A stretch of 64,000 bases of DNA from positions 62,001 to 126,000 of the forward strand of contig NZ_JAVLVT010000008.1 in assembly GCF_031628175.1 (NCBI RefSeq), read 5' to 3'. Positions 52,578 through 62,000 of the stretch are shown piece after piece (position 1 is the stretch's first letter; the number at the start of each line of letters is the position of its first letter). This stretch comes from Lipingzhangella_A rawalii. Lineage in GTDB: Bacteria > Actinomycetota > Actinomycetes > Streptosporangiales > Streptosporangiaceae. The notes under the pieces are model-generated. The model was not told the DNA's origin, did no database searches, and worked only from the letters and a program-made list of their open reading frames with translations. The translations under genes were made by a program, and so were the position numbers.

Positions 52578-53136
52578 ACGATTCACCCGCACCTTCCCCG
52601 GCATCCCCGCCAGTGTGGCCAGCGCGCGGGCTTGGGTCGCCGAGATCCTGTCTCCGCGGGTCCCCGATGGCGAGGCCATCGGGGATGCCCAACTGGTGGT
52701 GAGCGAGTTGGTTACCAACGCGCTGCAACACACCAGCAGTGGCGATCGTGGCATGGGACGTGCTGAAGCACGGCTGCGGGCGATCCTGGGCCGGGTTCAC
52801 CTCCGCCTACTCCTCGCCCCCCACCGCATCCGCGTGGAAGTCACCGACACCGGAACGTCGATCGGGACCGATAGCTCCGCTCCGTCTGGGGATAGCCGGG
52901 ACGGCGCCGGAGCACCAGGCCCCATGGTGCGGTGCCCCGACCCGGACGCCGAACACGGCCGCGGACTCGCCCTGGTGGATCACCTGGCCCAACGTTGGTT
53001 CTGGCGAGGCGACCACACCAGCCGAACGGTCACCGCCGATCTCGCCCACCAGCCCGCCGACGCCGGGCATTCCGCCACGGCCGGGGTTTCCGCCACGGCC
53101 CGCGCCGGGGGTGTACCGGCCCAGCGCCAGCCCTGA
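52570..53136 (+). CDS. Anti-sigma regulatory factor-like ATPase (HATPase_c)
   Basis: 188 residues of the GHKL/SpoIIAB-like family: N-box VVSELVTNALQHTSSG near residue 40; IRVEVTDTG as the G1 box near 95; the late GRGLALVDHLAQRW as G2-type motif. An insertion of about 30 residues (Gly/Pro/Ser-rich) separates the boxes. Related AbaA-like proteins in Streptomyces accompany WhiJ/XRE and DUF397 proteins, as here. They may act as serine kinases on anti-anti-sigma factors. The last 25 residues are low complexity. Confidence 0.75.
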   Translation: MCERFTRTFPGIPASVASARAWVAEILSPRVPDGEAIGDAQLVVSELVTNALQHTSSGDRGMGRAEARLRAILGRVHLRLLLAPHRIRVEVTDTGTSIGTDSSAPSGDSRDGAGAPGPMVRCPDPDAEHGRGLALVDHLAQRWFWRGDHTSRTVTADLAHQPADAGHSATAGVSATARAGGVPAQRQP

Positions 53137-53311
53137 CCCCTAACGCAGCACCCCGTTCGGATAGTGAAGCGCACCCCGCACGCCCGCCAGGCGCCCGAGG
53201 CAGGCCACACTACCCCGAACCACCGACCACCCCCGGCTCCCTCGCCCGACCTGGGTGGCCCCGAGACGGCTATGGCGCCTCGGGGCCGACCCCCAGACGA
53301 CCAGAGCCCTC

Positions 53312-53346
53312 AAAAGCCGATGGGGGCGAGGAAAAGCCGATGGGGG
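53312..53346 (+). repeat. Two direct repeats at the start of the AlbA_2 gene
   Basis: AAAAGCCGATGGGGG occurs at 53312-53326 and again at 53332-53346, 20 bases apart. Each contains an ATG, at 53320 and 53340; only the first is in frame with the gene. Confidence 0.8.
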
Positions 53347-54423
53347 TGGCTCCAGGACGGAGAGGATTACGAGACCGAGTTCAAAAGCGACCGGAAGCAG
53401 GTCAGCGACCATGATCTGGTGGAAGCCGTCGTCTGCCTGGCCAACGGTAGCGGGGGGCGACTCCTGATCGGTGTCGAGGACGATGGGCGGGTCACCGGAG
53501 CCGTGGGGCGCCATGAGCACGGGGGTACCGATCCGGTGCGCCTCGCGGCGCTCATCGCGAACCGCACCGAACCTCCGGTGACGTGCCAGGTCAACGAGGT
53601 GGAAAGCGACGGCTCGACGGTCCTCGTGGTGGAGGTTCCGCACAGTCCCCGGGTGACGGGGACCACCAGCGGAACGTACCTCCGACGCGCGATGGGGCAG
53701 GACGGGAGTGCGACCTGTCGACCGCTTCGGGCGCACGAGCTGTTAGCCCGGGAGATTGACCGTGGTGCCGCGGACTTCGCTCGGCTGCCGATTCCGGGAG
53801 CCGGCTGGGAGGATCTTGACCCGTTCGAGTTCGAGCGGGTACGCCGTCTGGTGGCCGCGTCGGGCAACCGTGCGGATCGGGTGCTCGCCAAGCTCTCGGA
53901 TCGGGAGATTACCGCCGCGCTGGGCCTGGAGACCACCGAGGCAGAGGCCACGGCCGGAGCCCTGCTGCTGTTCGGGCGCGAAGCGGCCGTGCGCACCCAT
54001 ATTCCGACCCACCAGGCCGCGTTCCAGGTTCAGCAGCGGCGCGCCACCACCACGGAACTGGCCACGGTGACGCAGGGCACAGAGAAGGAGACCCGCCGCC
54101 TCCTCGCTGGCATGGTGGAACGGGGCTGGATCCAACCCCGTGGTGAGCGCAAGGGGCGTAGCTGGCACCTCTCCGCGGCGGCAGATCGGGAATTGCAGGC
54201 GCCGGAAGGCTACACGCGTATCCGCGGCTTCGAGCCACTCCAGCAGGAGCAGATGGTGCTGACCCACGTCACCGCGCATGGCAGCATCACCCGCGGACAG
54301 GCCGCCGAGCTGTGCGCTCTCAGCCCCAGTCAGGCGAGCCGGCTACTCAAGCGCCTGGTCAGCGAGGGCAAGCTGCGGCAACAAGGCGAACGCAAGGGAA
54401 CCTACTACGCACTGCCGGAATAG
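53320..54423 (+). CDS. AlbA_2/Schlafen-like putative transcriptional regulator, internally deleted
   Basis: About 367 residues. The first part has the AlbA_2 signature (EFKSDRKQVSDHDLVEAVVC, LANGSGGRLLIGVEDDG, VVEVPHSP). The C-terminus has two winged-helix segments (ITRGQAAELCALSPSQASRL; GERKGTYYAL). Family members I know contain, between these, about 200 residues of a GHKL-type ATPase. Here that region is absent: HQAAFQV is joined directly to QQRRATTTEL. The frame is intact, so an in-frame deletion is likely. Start uncertain: in-frame ATGs at 53272 and 53320, neither with a good ribosome site. Confidence 0.65.
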   Translation: MGARKSRWGWLQDGEDYETEFKSDRKQVSDHDLVEAVVCLANGSGGRLLIGVEDDGRVTGAVGRHEHGGTDPVRLAALIANRTEPPVTCQVNEVESDGSTVLVVEVPHSPRVTGTTSGTYLRRAMGQDGSATCRPLRAHELLAREIDRGAADFARLPIPGAGWEDLDPFEFERVRRLVAASGNRADRVLAKLSDREITAALGLETTEAEATAGALLLFGREAAVRTHIPTHQAAFQVQQRRATTTELATVTQGTEKETRRLLAGMVERGWIQPRGERKGRSWHLSAAADRELQAPEGYTRIRGFEPLQQEQMVLTHVTAHGSITRGQAAELCALSPSQASRLLKRLVSEGKLRQQGERKGTYYALPE

Positions 54424-54615
54424 GTGGCGGCCGCGACTCCCGCGCCGACCATGTGAGCTGCGGCCGGGCGTTGGGTTGGTGTCTGTCTTATGCCAGAAGC
54501 GACCGAAGCCTATCGTGTCGAAGATGATCGCTCAGCAGGGACAGGGACAACTGTGCTTGGGGACTGGACTGGCAACCTGCTCGACATCGACCACGACGGG
54601 CCGGCTGCCGGGGCC

Positions 54616-55296
54616 TCAGCTGGATCGTCCTTCGCGTTGCACCGGGCGGCTCTTGCGCCAGGCGGTGTCGAACAGGTGCAGCGCGATCTCGTACATGAGT
54701 CCGGGTCTGCGCGCATAGAGGCACGGCGAGTTCCGCCCATGGGCACGTCCGCGGTAGAAGGTAATGTATGCGGCTTGGTCGGTGGCGATGATGCGGCAGG
54801 TGTTCGGCAGGTCGTAGTAGTTCAACTCGATGTCAGACCGGTCACGCGCGACCTCGGCCAGGTAGGAGGCGTTGGTCCGTACCTGTGCGGAAAGAAGCCC
54901 GGTGGCGAAGCCTGGATCCGCATCGCACATATCCCCTTCTCGTAGTTGCAGCCACGAGTCCTGGTTCTGGTCGGGGTCAGGGAGCAGGATGCGCGTGCAC
55001 TCGACCCGTTCGGAGCGTCCCAGCCAGAGTGGTGCGAATGCCTCCCGGGTGAGGGCGTTTCCGCGGCCGGTGAGGACCCGGACCCACGTCGCGGCGGCAA
55101 TGTCCGCGGCCACATCCCACTCCGCGTCGCGCTGTCGTCGGTACACGCGGTGCACACCCAGGCCGGTGAGCCGGGAGAGGAGCCGTGTCAGTCCGTGGCG
55201 CATATGCCGTGACACCGTCCAGCCAACGGCGAGGGTCACCGTTGTTGCGGTGATGGAGCTCAGCATGCCGATCAAGAATTCGGACACGGCGATCAT
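54616..55296 (-). CDS. Membrane-anchored hypothetical protein of the RHIM-like module
   Basis: 226 residues: one N-terminal membrane helix (FLIGMLSSITATTVTLAVGW), a basic region, then a soluble domain with LLPDPDQNQDSWLQL, LNYYDLPNTCRIIATDQAAY and a C-terminal MYEIALHLFDTAWRKSRPV. The ending 'FDxxWxxSxPV' occurs in various actinomycete proteins of unknown function. GGAGGAG precedes the ATG. It lies 41 bases after the nucleosidase gene and is probably co-transcribed with it. Confidence 0.6.
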   Translation of the reverse strand: MIAVSEFLIGMLSSITATTVTLAVGWTVSRHMRHGLTRLLSRLTGLGVHRVYRRQRDAEWDVAADIAAATWVRVLTGRGNALTREAFAPLWLGRSERVECTRILLPDPDQNQDSWLQLREGDMCDADPGFATGLLSAQVRTNASYLAEVARDRSDIELNYYDLPNTCRIIATDQAAYITFYRGRAHGRNSPCLYARRPGLMYEIALHLFDTAWRKSRPVQREGRSS

Positions 55297-55337
55297 CCTC
55301 TCCTCCGGCTCGTTCGGATCGCGGTTACTGGCGACAG

Positions 55338-56246
55338 TTAGGGGAGATAGGGGAGGAGTGCGCGTAGTACGTGGGCGGCGTTACGGGCGGCGAGTCGGTG
55401 GTGTCGGTCGTCCTTGGCGCTGTCGGCGTTGTCGGAGATCCCGCGGACGACCAGCCAGCCAGGGTTGTGGCCCAAGTCCGCCGAATTCTCCTGCCAGAAC
55501 TGGCTCAGCCCGCCGGCCTCCATATCAAGAGCGAGGATCTTGTCGTTGTAACCGGCTAGGAAGGACCGGATGTCACTGTCGGCGTCTGCGACGACAGCTT
55601 CCCCCGAACCGATGGGGCTGGGTAGTGCCCGGAAGGTCCGTTCTCGGAATTCGTCGACCTGACCGGGAAACTCGGCAGGTTCGCCGTGGTCGGTGAAGAA
55701 CGCGTTCACCGAGTGCACGATCTCCGCCGGCGTTTCGCGATCCTCGCCGCGACGTACTGTTGCTTCGGGCTTCTCCTTGCGCAGCTCGTAGTAGACGACG
55801 CGGGTTCCGATAACGACGTCACCGACGTCGATGTCGTCCAGACCGCCGCCGATACCGAAGAGCACCAGAAGTCGAGGGTTGAAGTGTTGCCGGAGGTGTT
55901 CGCATGCGGCCATGGCGGATCGCTGCCCCTGTCCGTGCGTGCGGGTGGCAACGACCCTCTTGGTCTGACCGTGATCCTCGATCCGTCCGGTGTGGAAAAT
56001 GAGCCCGCCGGCCCGGCCGGGTTCCCGGGCAAGCCCCAACGTGTCGTGGATGGCCTGGGCCTCTTCTGCGAGGATGGTGACTACGCCGATGTCCCAGGGA
56101 TGTTCGGGCTTTGCTGGTTCCTGCGCGGTTGGGTCAGTGGCCTGGCCCAGGGAGTAGGCCACGGTGCTGCCCTCGAACGCATTGCCGCTGACGTTGTTGT
56201 TGTCCCCGACGTTGACGACGCCCCTGTTTGGGCCGATACGGGTCAT
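55338..56246 (-). CDS. PNP/MTA-nucleosidase-fold protein with N-terminal RHIM-like motif
   Basis: 302 residues. The N-terminus carries GVVNVGDNNNVSGN (residues 9-22), like the RHIM core of RIPK3. After a linker, residues 51-302 form a phosphorylase/nucleosidase of the MTA/SAH type: ILAEEAQAI (catalytic glutamate), LVLFGIGGGLDDIDVGDVVI, ALDMEAGGL (ribose-binding glutamate) and VVRGISDNAD (catalytic aspartate). All key residues are kept, so it should cleave N-glycosidic bonds of nucleosides or nucleotides. The start overlaps the membrane-protein stop (ATGA). The likely role is effector of a membrane-triggered response; that is inference. Confidence 0.72.
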   Translation of the reverse strand: MTRIGPNRGVVNVGDNNNVSGNAFEGSTVAYSLGQATDPTAQEPAKPEHPWDIGVVTILAEEAQAIHDTLGLAREPGRAGGLIFHTGRIEDHGQTKRVVATRTHGQGQRSAMAACEHLRQHFNPRLLVLFGIGGGLDDIDVGDVVIGTRVVYYELRKEKPEATVRRGEDRETPAEIVHSVNAFFTDHGEPAEFPGQVDEFRERTFRALPSPIGSGEAVVADADSDIRSFLAGYNDKILALDMEAGGLSQFWQENSADLGHNPGWLVVRGISDNADSAKDDRHHRLAARNAAHVLRALLPYLP

Positions 56247-58024
56247 GATTCTGTGGCGCCTTTCTGTTGCCCTGCATCCCCACCCTGCTGAGCGGACAGC
56301 AGGGCATTCATGTGCAAGCCGCCGAGGATGTTTCCGTTGACCTGGTTATTGTTACCCAGGTTCATGATTCCGGAGTTGAAGATCTTGGTGGCCTGCTTAT
56401 CGAACTCCGATGTGTCCACATTGCGCGCGCGCAGGAAATCTTCGGCAGCGTTGAGCAGCCGCTTCTCGATAATCTTCATGTTCTTCAGCAGCGTGGTCCT
56501 GTCGAGTTGGACCTTGCTCCACTCCTGGGCCTGTTCCGCGCGAACACTGAGGCGAGGACCGATCATGACACCGCGTCGTGGCGTGAGGGTGCGGTCTCGT
56601 TGAGCCCAGAGAGCCAGCCCGAACAGGGCCGGTAGTTCGACGAGACGCCAGAGCTTGCCGAACTCGGCGGGAAGCGTGACCAGGGTGCGTAGCGCACCAG
56701 CGAGCACGGCCAGGACACCGTGCTCCCCATAGGCCTCCACACGCTGGTACTCGTGCGGTGTCTGGGCGAGCGCGCAGCCAGCGAAATCGATGCTGAGCAT
56801 CCTGCCCTGCACGATTACCCGTAGGAGGACCACGGTCACCAGCTCACCGTCCTCGGCGGGAGCCGTGACCTCCAGGAAGTGGTGTTTGCGCCCGTGCGGG
56901 TCGTCGATGATTGTGGCGATCTCTTCGCGGGTGGGTTCTCTCCGCAGTAGTGTCCGGTCAGCGGAGGCGGCGGTCTCCGAGATGTAGACCCGGCGGCGTA
57001 CGTCGAGATCGAGGCGGACGTCGTCGTGGTCCCGGTCGAGAGTCTGAACCGCCGACTCCAAGTGGTCGACGAGTTCATGTGCGGTGAAAGGGGGCGTGCG
57101 GTATTCGCGGCTGGCGGTGTCCTCGTCTCCTTCGCTGAGGATTCGGACTGTCATGGGCGGATCCCAGTGGTGCATCAGTTCCCCGGTGCCCACGAACGGT
57201 GACTCGTTGCCGTACATACTGAAGAACGGCATCTCGTCCTCGTCGTCTCGAGTCGAGATTCGCCGATATACCGCACAGGGGTGCTGCTGTTGGGAGTCGA
57301 CAGTGCGCTCCCGGGGGGTCATCCGATGTGGGCGCAGCTGCTTCGGATCGTGGAAGCGGTTGATCAACCCCTGACGCAGACCGCCAAGGAACATCGCGCT
57401 TGCTGCGAGTCCGAGCGAGAGCTGCCCCACGAGCAATAGCTCGTCAGGACGCGCAGCCACCAGGCCGAGGATCACCACCACGGTGATTACGCCTGCGGGC
57501 AGAATGATCCTGAGTCGTCCGCGCAGCTCATCCCAGGCAGACGTTCCTCGGTTGCGTTGCAGCCGTTTGAACGTCAGCTGTGACTGTTTGACAGTGTCAC
57601 CGTCGCGCTGAGCCTGCCGGTGCCGGACATGCTCATGGACCAGCGATCGACAGGTTGCGACTTCGTGCCAGACCAGCCAGTAGAGGAGAAGTCCTCCCGC
57701 CATCAGGGCTGCGACTGTCTGGTGGCCCAGCAGCGCGGGGATGGAAAAGCTGCCGACGAGGGCGGTGTGGAGTGCGGTTTCCAGGAGACGCGCGTACCAG
57801 GCGTTCCGCATCAACGGGATGAGATCGAAGGCGTAGGACGGTGCGACTCGCTTGTACGGGGAGTTGTGGACCTTGCGAAGTACACGGTCCCGGAAAGCTG
57901 CATCGATGTAGACGCCGGTGCAGAGGTGGCGCGTGGCTGCGGTGTGGGAGGCGGTTGGGGGGACGCTGTCCGTCGTCGGGGGTGCAGATACTCGCTGATC
58001 TGCGACAACGTGGGGTGCGCTCAT
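56243..58024 (-). CDS. Four-helix membrane protein with C-terminal RHIM-like motif
   Basis: 593 residues. Two pairs of membrane helices (about 80-98, 102-122, 170-191 and 195-216) are followed by a soluble region of about 330 residues of no known family. Near the end lies KIFNSGIMNLGNNNQVNGN (about 547-565), which matches the RHIM of RIPK1 (IYNSTGIQIG) in spacing and the nucleosidase motif in eight of twelve core positions. The last 25 residues are flexible. It probably senses something at the membrane and nucleates the partner nucleosidase through the shared motif. Its promoter contains two palindromes. No similar pair is known to me. Confidence 0.65.
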   Translation of the reverse strand: MSAPHVVADQRVSAPPTTDSVPPTASHTAATRHLCTGVYIDAAFRDRVLRKVHNSPYKRVAPSYAFDLIPLMRNAWYARLLETALHTALVGSFSIPALLGHQTVAALMAGGLLLYWLVWHEVATCRSLVHEHVRHRQAQRDGDTVKQSQLTFKRLQRNRGTSAWDELRGRLRIILPAGVITVVVILGLVAARPDELLLVGQLSLGLAASAMFLGGLRQGLINRFHDPKQLRPHRMTPRERTVDSQQQHPCAVYRRISTRDDEDEMPFFSMYGNESPFVGTGELMHHWDPPMTVRILSEGDEDTASREYRTPPFTAHELVDHLESAVQTLDRDHDDVRLDLDVRRRVYISETAASADRTLLRREPTREEIATIIDDPHGRKHHFLEVTAPAEDGELVTVVLLRVIVQGRMLSIDFAGCALAQTPHEYQRVEAYGEHGVLAVLAGALRTLVTLPAEFGKLWRLVELPALFGLALWAQRDRTLTPRRGVMIGPRLSVRAEQAQEWSKVQLDRTTLLKNMKIIEKRLLNAAEDFLRARNVDTSEFDKQATKIFNSGIMNLGNNNQVNGNILGGLHMNALLSAQQGGDAGQQKGATES

Positions 58025-58041
58025 ACCTTCCTACTTTCTCC

Positions 58042-58066
58042 TTTTAAGGTCAACATGACCTTAAAA
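58042..58066. promoter_or_regulatory. Palindromic operator 1, NrtR-type regulator candidate
   Basis: Eleven-base arms TTTTAAGGTCA and TGACCTTAAAA around a three-base ACA, perfect over all 22 arm bases. Centre at 58054, between the membrane-protein start (58024) and the Nudix regulator start (58108). Confidence 0.7.
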
Positions 58067-58081
58067 TAGGAAGTTCGTTTT

Positions 58082-58094
58082 GGTCAATATGACC
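58082..58094. promoter_or_regulatory. Palindromic operator 2
   Basis: GGTCA-ATA-TGACC, the same core as operator 1. Its centre (58088) is 34 bases from the first, slightly more than three helical turns, so both would lie on about the same DNA face. It partly covers the region just upstream of the Nudix regulator's ribosome site. Confidence 0.65.
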
Positions 58095-58107
58095 TTTAGG
58101 GGGAGAG

Positions 58108-58860
58108 ATGAATGTTCAGCGGGACGGAATCGGCGCGGTGGAGACCATGGCGGTCGCAGTAGACCTGGCGATCTTCACGGTGCGCGACGACACACTCCAG
58201 GTACTGCTCATCGAACGCGGCAAGGCGCCCTTCCTGGGTCGCGTCGCCCTGCCCGGCGGATACGTCCGTGCACAGGAGAACCTGGACCATGCCGCCCGCC
58301 GAGAACTCCAGGAAGAGACGGACATTCGGTCAGCAGGCGACAAGAGCGGGCTGCACCTGGAACAACTTGGCTCCTACGGCGACCCGGGACGCGACCCGCG
58401 CGGCCGGGTCGTCACTGTCGCCTACCTCGCACTTGGACCCAACCTGCCAACACCGGTCGCAGGAACCGACGCCCGACACGCCTACTGGACGCCGGTGCAG
58501 GAACTGCTCGCCGCCCCCGACACTCTAGCTTTTGACCATGCGACCATCCTGCGGGACGCAGTGGAGCGGGCCCGTACCAGGTTGGAGTACACGACTGTGG
58601 CGGCGGCCTTCTGCGCCGAGCCATTCAGTGTGAGCGATCTACGCCGGGTCTATGAGGCGGTTTGGGGGATCGCCCTCGACCCCAGCAACTTCCGCCGGAA
58701 GGTAACCCGCGCTGAGGGCTTCCTCGAAGCAACTGGAGAGCAACGGATCCCGGAAGTCGGCCGTCCAGCGGCCCTATATCGAAAAGGGGAGGCCGAACTA
58801 CTCATTCCACCCCTGCTGCGATCCACCAACGCCACACGTCCGCCGGTCGCACCTGGGTAG
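58108..58860 (+). CDS. nrtR: Nudix-winged helix transcriptional regulator (NrtR-like)
   Basis: 250 residues. The N-terminal Nudix domain has a complete box, GYVRAQENLDHAARRELQEE then T, so catalysis is possible. A winged-helix domain follows (FSVSDLRRVYEAVWG, DPSNFRRKVTRAEGF, and a basic wing LYRKGEAELL). NrtR proteins bind ADP-ribose or related NAD metabolites and repress NAD-related genes. GGGGGAGAG precedes the ATG. The gene is divergent from the RHIM-like module and two palindromes lie between them, so it probably represses both itself and the module, with release by an NAD-derived ligand. Confidence 0.82.
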   Translation: MNVQRDGIGAVETMAVAVDLAIFTVRDDTLQVLLIERGKAPFLGRVALPGGYVRAQENLDHAARRELQEETDIRSAGDKSGLHLEQLGSYGDPGRDPRGRVVTVAYLALGPNLPTPVAGTDARHAYWTPVQELLAAPDTLAFDHATILRDAVERARTRLEYTTVAAAFCAEPFSVSDLRRVYEAVWGIALDPSNFRRKVTRAEGFLEATGEQRIPEVGRPAALYRKGEAELLIPPLLRSTNATRPPVAPG

Positions 58861-59059
58861 AGGGGCTGCGGCGATGACGTTGTTTCGCGCGGTCCGATAG
58901 CTCTCACGTGGTCGGCGAGGTCATGGAATCGGCAGCGAACTGCTCGCACTGGCGACTCGGGACGCCCCCAGTGGATAGGGGCGGGAACGGCCGACTGTCG
59001 GCGCGCGAGGCTACAGTGAGTTTCTGCACGCATCCCCCAGTTCCGCGGAGAACCAGCCG

Positions 59060-62000
59060 ATGACCGATTCCGCCGCCAGGAACACCGAGTCGCCCAGCCC
59101 GGTGCTGGACGTGCCGCTGAACCTGCGTGCGGCACCCTCGCCGCAGGTTCGAGACGAGCTCGAAGATCTGGTGCGCCGGGACCTACTCGGGCCCCGGGAC
59201 GGCGACTACGAAGAGTTCGCCCCCACGGAGAGCGGCCCGCTGGAGCGCTACCTGGTGGGGCGGCTCGGCCCGAAACAGGAGGCCACCTCGGTGCTGGACA
59301 CGACCGAGGACGGCGGTAACGACACCGAGAACGCCACCGGCTCCAACGGCGACGACGGCGAGCTCACCGCCCAGCTGACCCCGCAGAACGCGGGAAAACT
59401 CTGGGCCTCGGCCATGGGACTGTCCTTCGTGGTGGCTGGCGGCGTCGATGTGGTGCATGTGACGGCGGAGTGGGGCCGCTACGACCGCAGCGAGTCCCTG
59501 GACGAGGACGGGGCCACCCGCCGGGTCTGGTCCCGCCAGCCCGCGCGCTACACCACCGAACTACGCCTGGACGGCACGCCCACACGCCGGATCCCGCTCA
59601 CCGTCGACTCGGTGAACCTCCCCGGAGTACACCTGCGCGCCGACATTCGCACCGGCAGCCACCCCCCGGATCCCGAGGCGCGGGTGGTTGAGCTCAGCCT
59701 GGTCAACACCCAAACCGAACCGTCCAGTGGACCGCGGGACACCGCGTGGCTGTTCCAGCCCCGGCTCACCGTCACCGCCCTAGACGGCCACCAGGCCGTG
59801 TTTCTGCCGATCGACGACCCGCTCGCGGCGCCTGCGCACGACGCTGACCACGTCGACGCCGAAGAGCAGCACCTGCGCCTGCTGTACCGGAACCACCTGC
59901 GCTACGCCGCCGGCCGCAACGTTGCCGTGCACACCCAGGCGCGCACCGGTGAGCGTCAGGCACACCGGCTCCAGACCACCTGGCTGCCCACCTACGACCT
60001 CCCGGACACGGTGGCGCCGTCGGTCCGCGACACCCCGCACCTGACCGGTCTGGTCGTCGGGATGACCGCGCTGGCCGAAGCTGAGCCCGCCGAGCTGGCC
60101 CGCGGCCTCGCCCCCCTCGCCGAGGGCTACACGGCCTGGCTGGACGAACAGCAGGACAGCATCGGCCAGCTGCCCGACCATCTGCGCCCCACCGCCGAAA
60201 GCGCCCTGTCCACCGCCCGGGACGCCGCCGCGCGCATCCGCGAGGGCATTACCCTGCTCACTGACCCGCAGGCCAACCAGCACACAGTGGCGCTGGAGGC
60301 GTTCCGGTTCGCCAACGAAGCGATGGCGCTGCAACGCCGACACACGCTCATCGGGGAGCTCCGCGAGAACGAACACCTCGACTACGCCACCGCGCGGGAA
60401 CGCATCCTCGCCCAGGAGGCGGACGCCCCACACTCCTGGCGGCCATTCCAGCTCGCCTTCGTCCTCCTCAACCTGCCGGCACTGACCGACCCGGGGCACC
60501 CGGAACGCTCCACCACCGTGGACCTGCTGTTCTTTCCCACCGGCGGCGGAAAGACCGAGGCCTACCTGGGGCTGGCCGCCTATACCTTCGCGCTGCGCCG
60601 CCTTCAGGGCGTGGTGGGCAGCGGCACCGAGGCCCGCAGCGGCGAAGCCGGGGTGGCGGTGCTGATGCGCTACACCCTGCGGCTGCTCACCGCCCAACAG
60701 TTCCAGCGTGCCGCCGCCCTGGTCTGCGCCACCGAGGTGCTACGCCGCGGCCGATACGCCACCGGCGACACCCGGTGGGGCGCGGAACCGTTCCGCATCG
60801 GACTGTGGGTAGGCCGCCGAGTGGCCCCCAACAGCTACACCGACGCCGAGGACGAGATCAGCAAGGTCAAGAACTCCGGCGGAACCAGCCGGGACACCGT
60901 GCTCCAGACCCTGGCCTGCCCGTGGTGCGGCGCGGAACTGCAATCCTGGCGGGACCTACGCCCCGACGGGGCACGGCGCCGGGTGCTGCTGTACTGCCCG
61001 AACAGCGAGGGCATGCACGCCTGTCCGTTCTCCGAATCGCAGGCGGACGGGGAAGGGCTGCCGATCCACACCGTGGACGAGGAGATTTACCGGCTCGCCC
61101 CCAGCCTGGTCATCGCCACGGTGGACAAACTCGCCCAGCTGCCGTGGAACGGCCAGGCCGGCATCCTGTTCGGCCGGGTCAGTCAGCGCTGCCCCCGGCA
61201 CGGCTACCGACACGCCGACCTGGACCGCAGCACCGGCTGCACCGACAACCATGGCCCCAAGGGAGCACTGCCCAAAGCGCGGACCGAGCCCGTGATGCCG
61301 CTGCGGCCCCCGGACCTGATCATTCAGGACGAGCTGCACCTGATCTCCGGGGCGCTGGGCACTGTGGTGGGCCAGTTCGAGAGTGCGGTCGCCGAACTCT
61401 GTCGCTGGCGGGTGGCCGGAACCGACACCAGCCCCAAGGTTGTGGCGTCCACCGCCACCACCAAACGTTCCGCCGAGCAGGTCCGCGGCATCTTCGCCCG
61501 TGGACTGGCCGTGTTTCCCCCACCCATCCTGGACGTGGGCGACAACTTTTTCTCCCGCCAGGTGCCGGTCAGTGCGCAGCAGCCGGGCCGACGCTACCTG
61601 GGCCTGTGCGCGCACGGCATCCGGCTGAAGCAGGCCGAGATCCGGCTGTCGGAGAGCCTGCTGCTGGCCGCGCAGCGCATGTTCGACACCTACGGGGCGG
61701 CCGCCGACCCGTACATGACCCTGGTCGGCTACTTCAACTCCACCCGCGAGCTGGCCGGCATGCGGCGCTACCTCGACGACGACGTCACCGCCCGTATGCG
61801 CCAACACGCCACGACGAGTGAGGACAACGAGGTCCGGATTCGTCCCGGCGGGGCAACTCTGGAACCCCAGGAACTCACCGCGCGAGTCTCCTCCGGGGAC
61901 ATCAGTGGCATGCTGCGACTGCTGAACACCGGCTTCGACCCCGAGTACGAGACCACGGTGCGACGGCGTGCCCTCACCGAGGAGGCGAAGAACGCGCATC

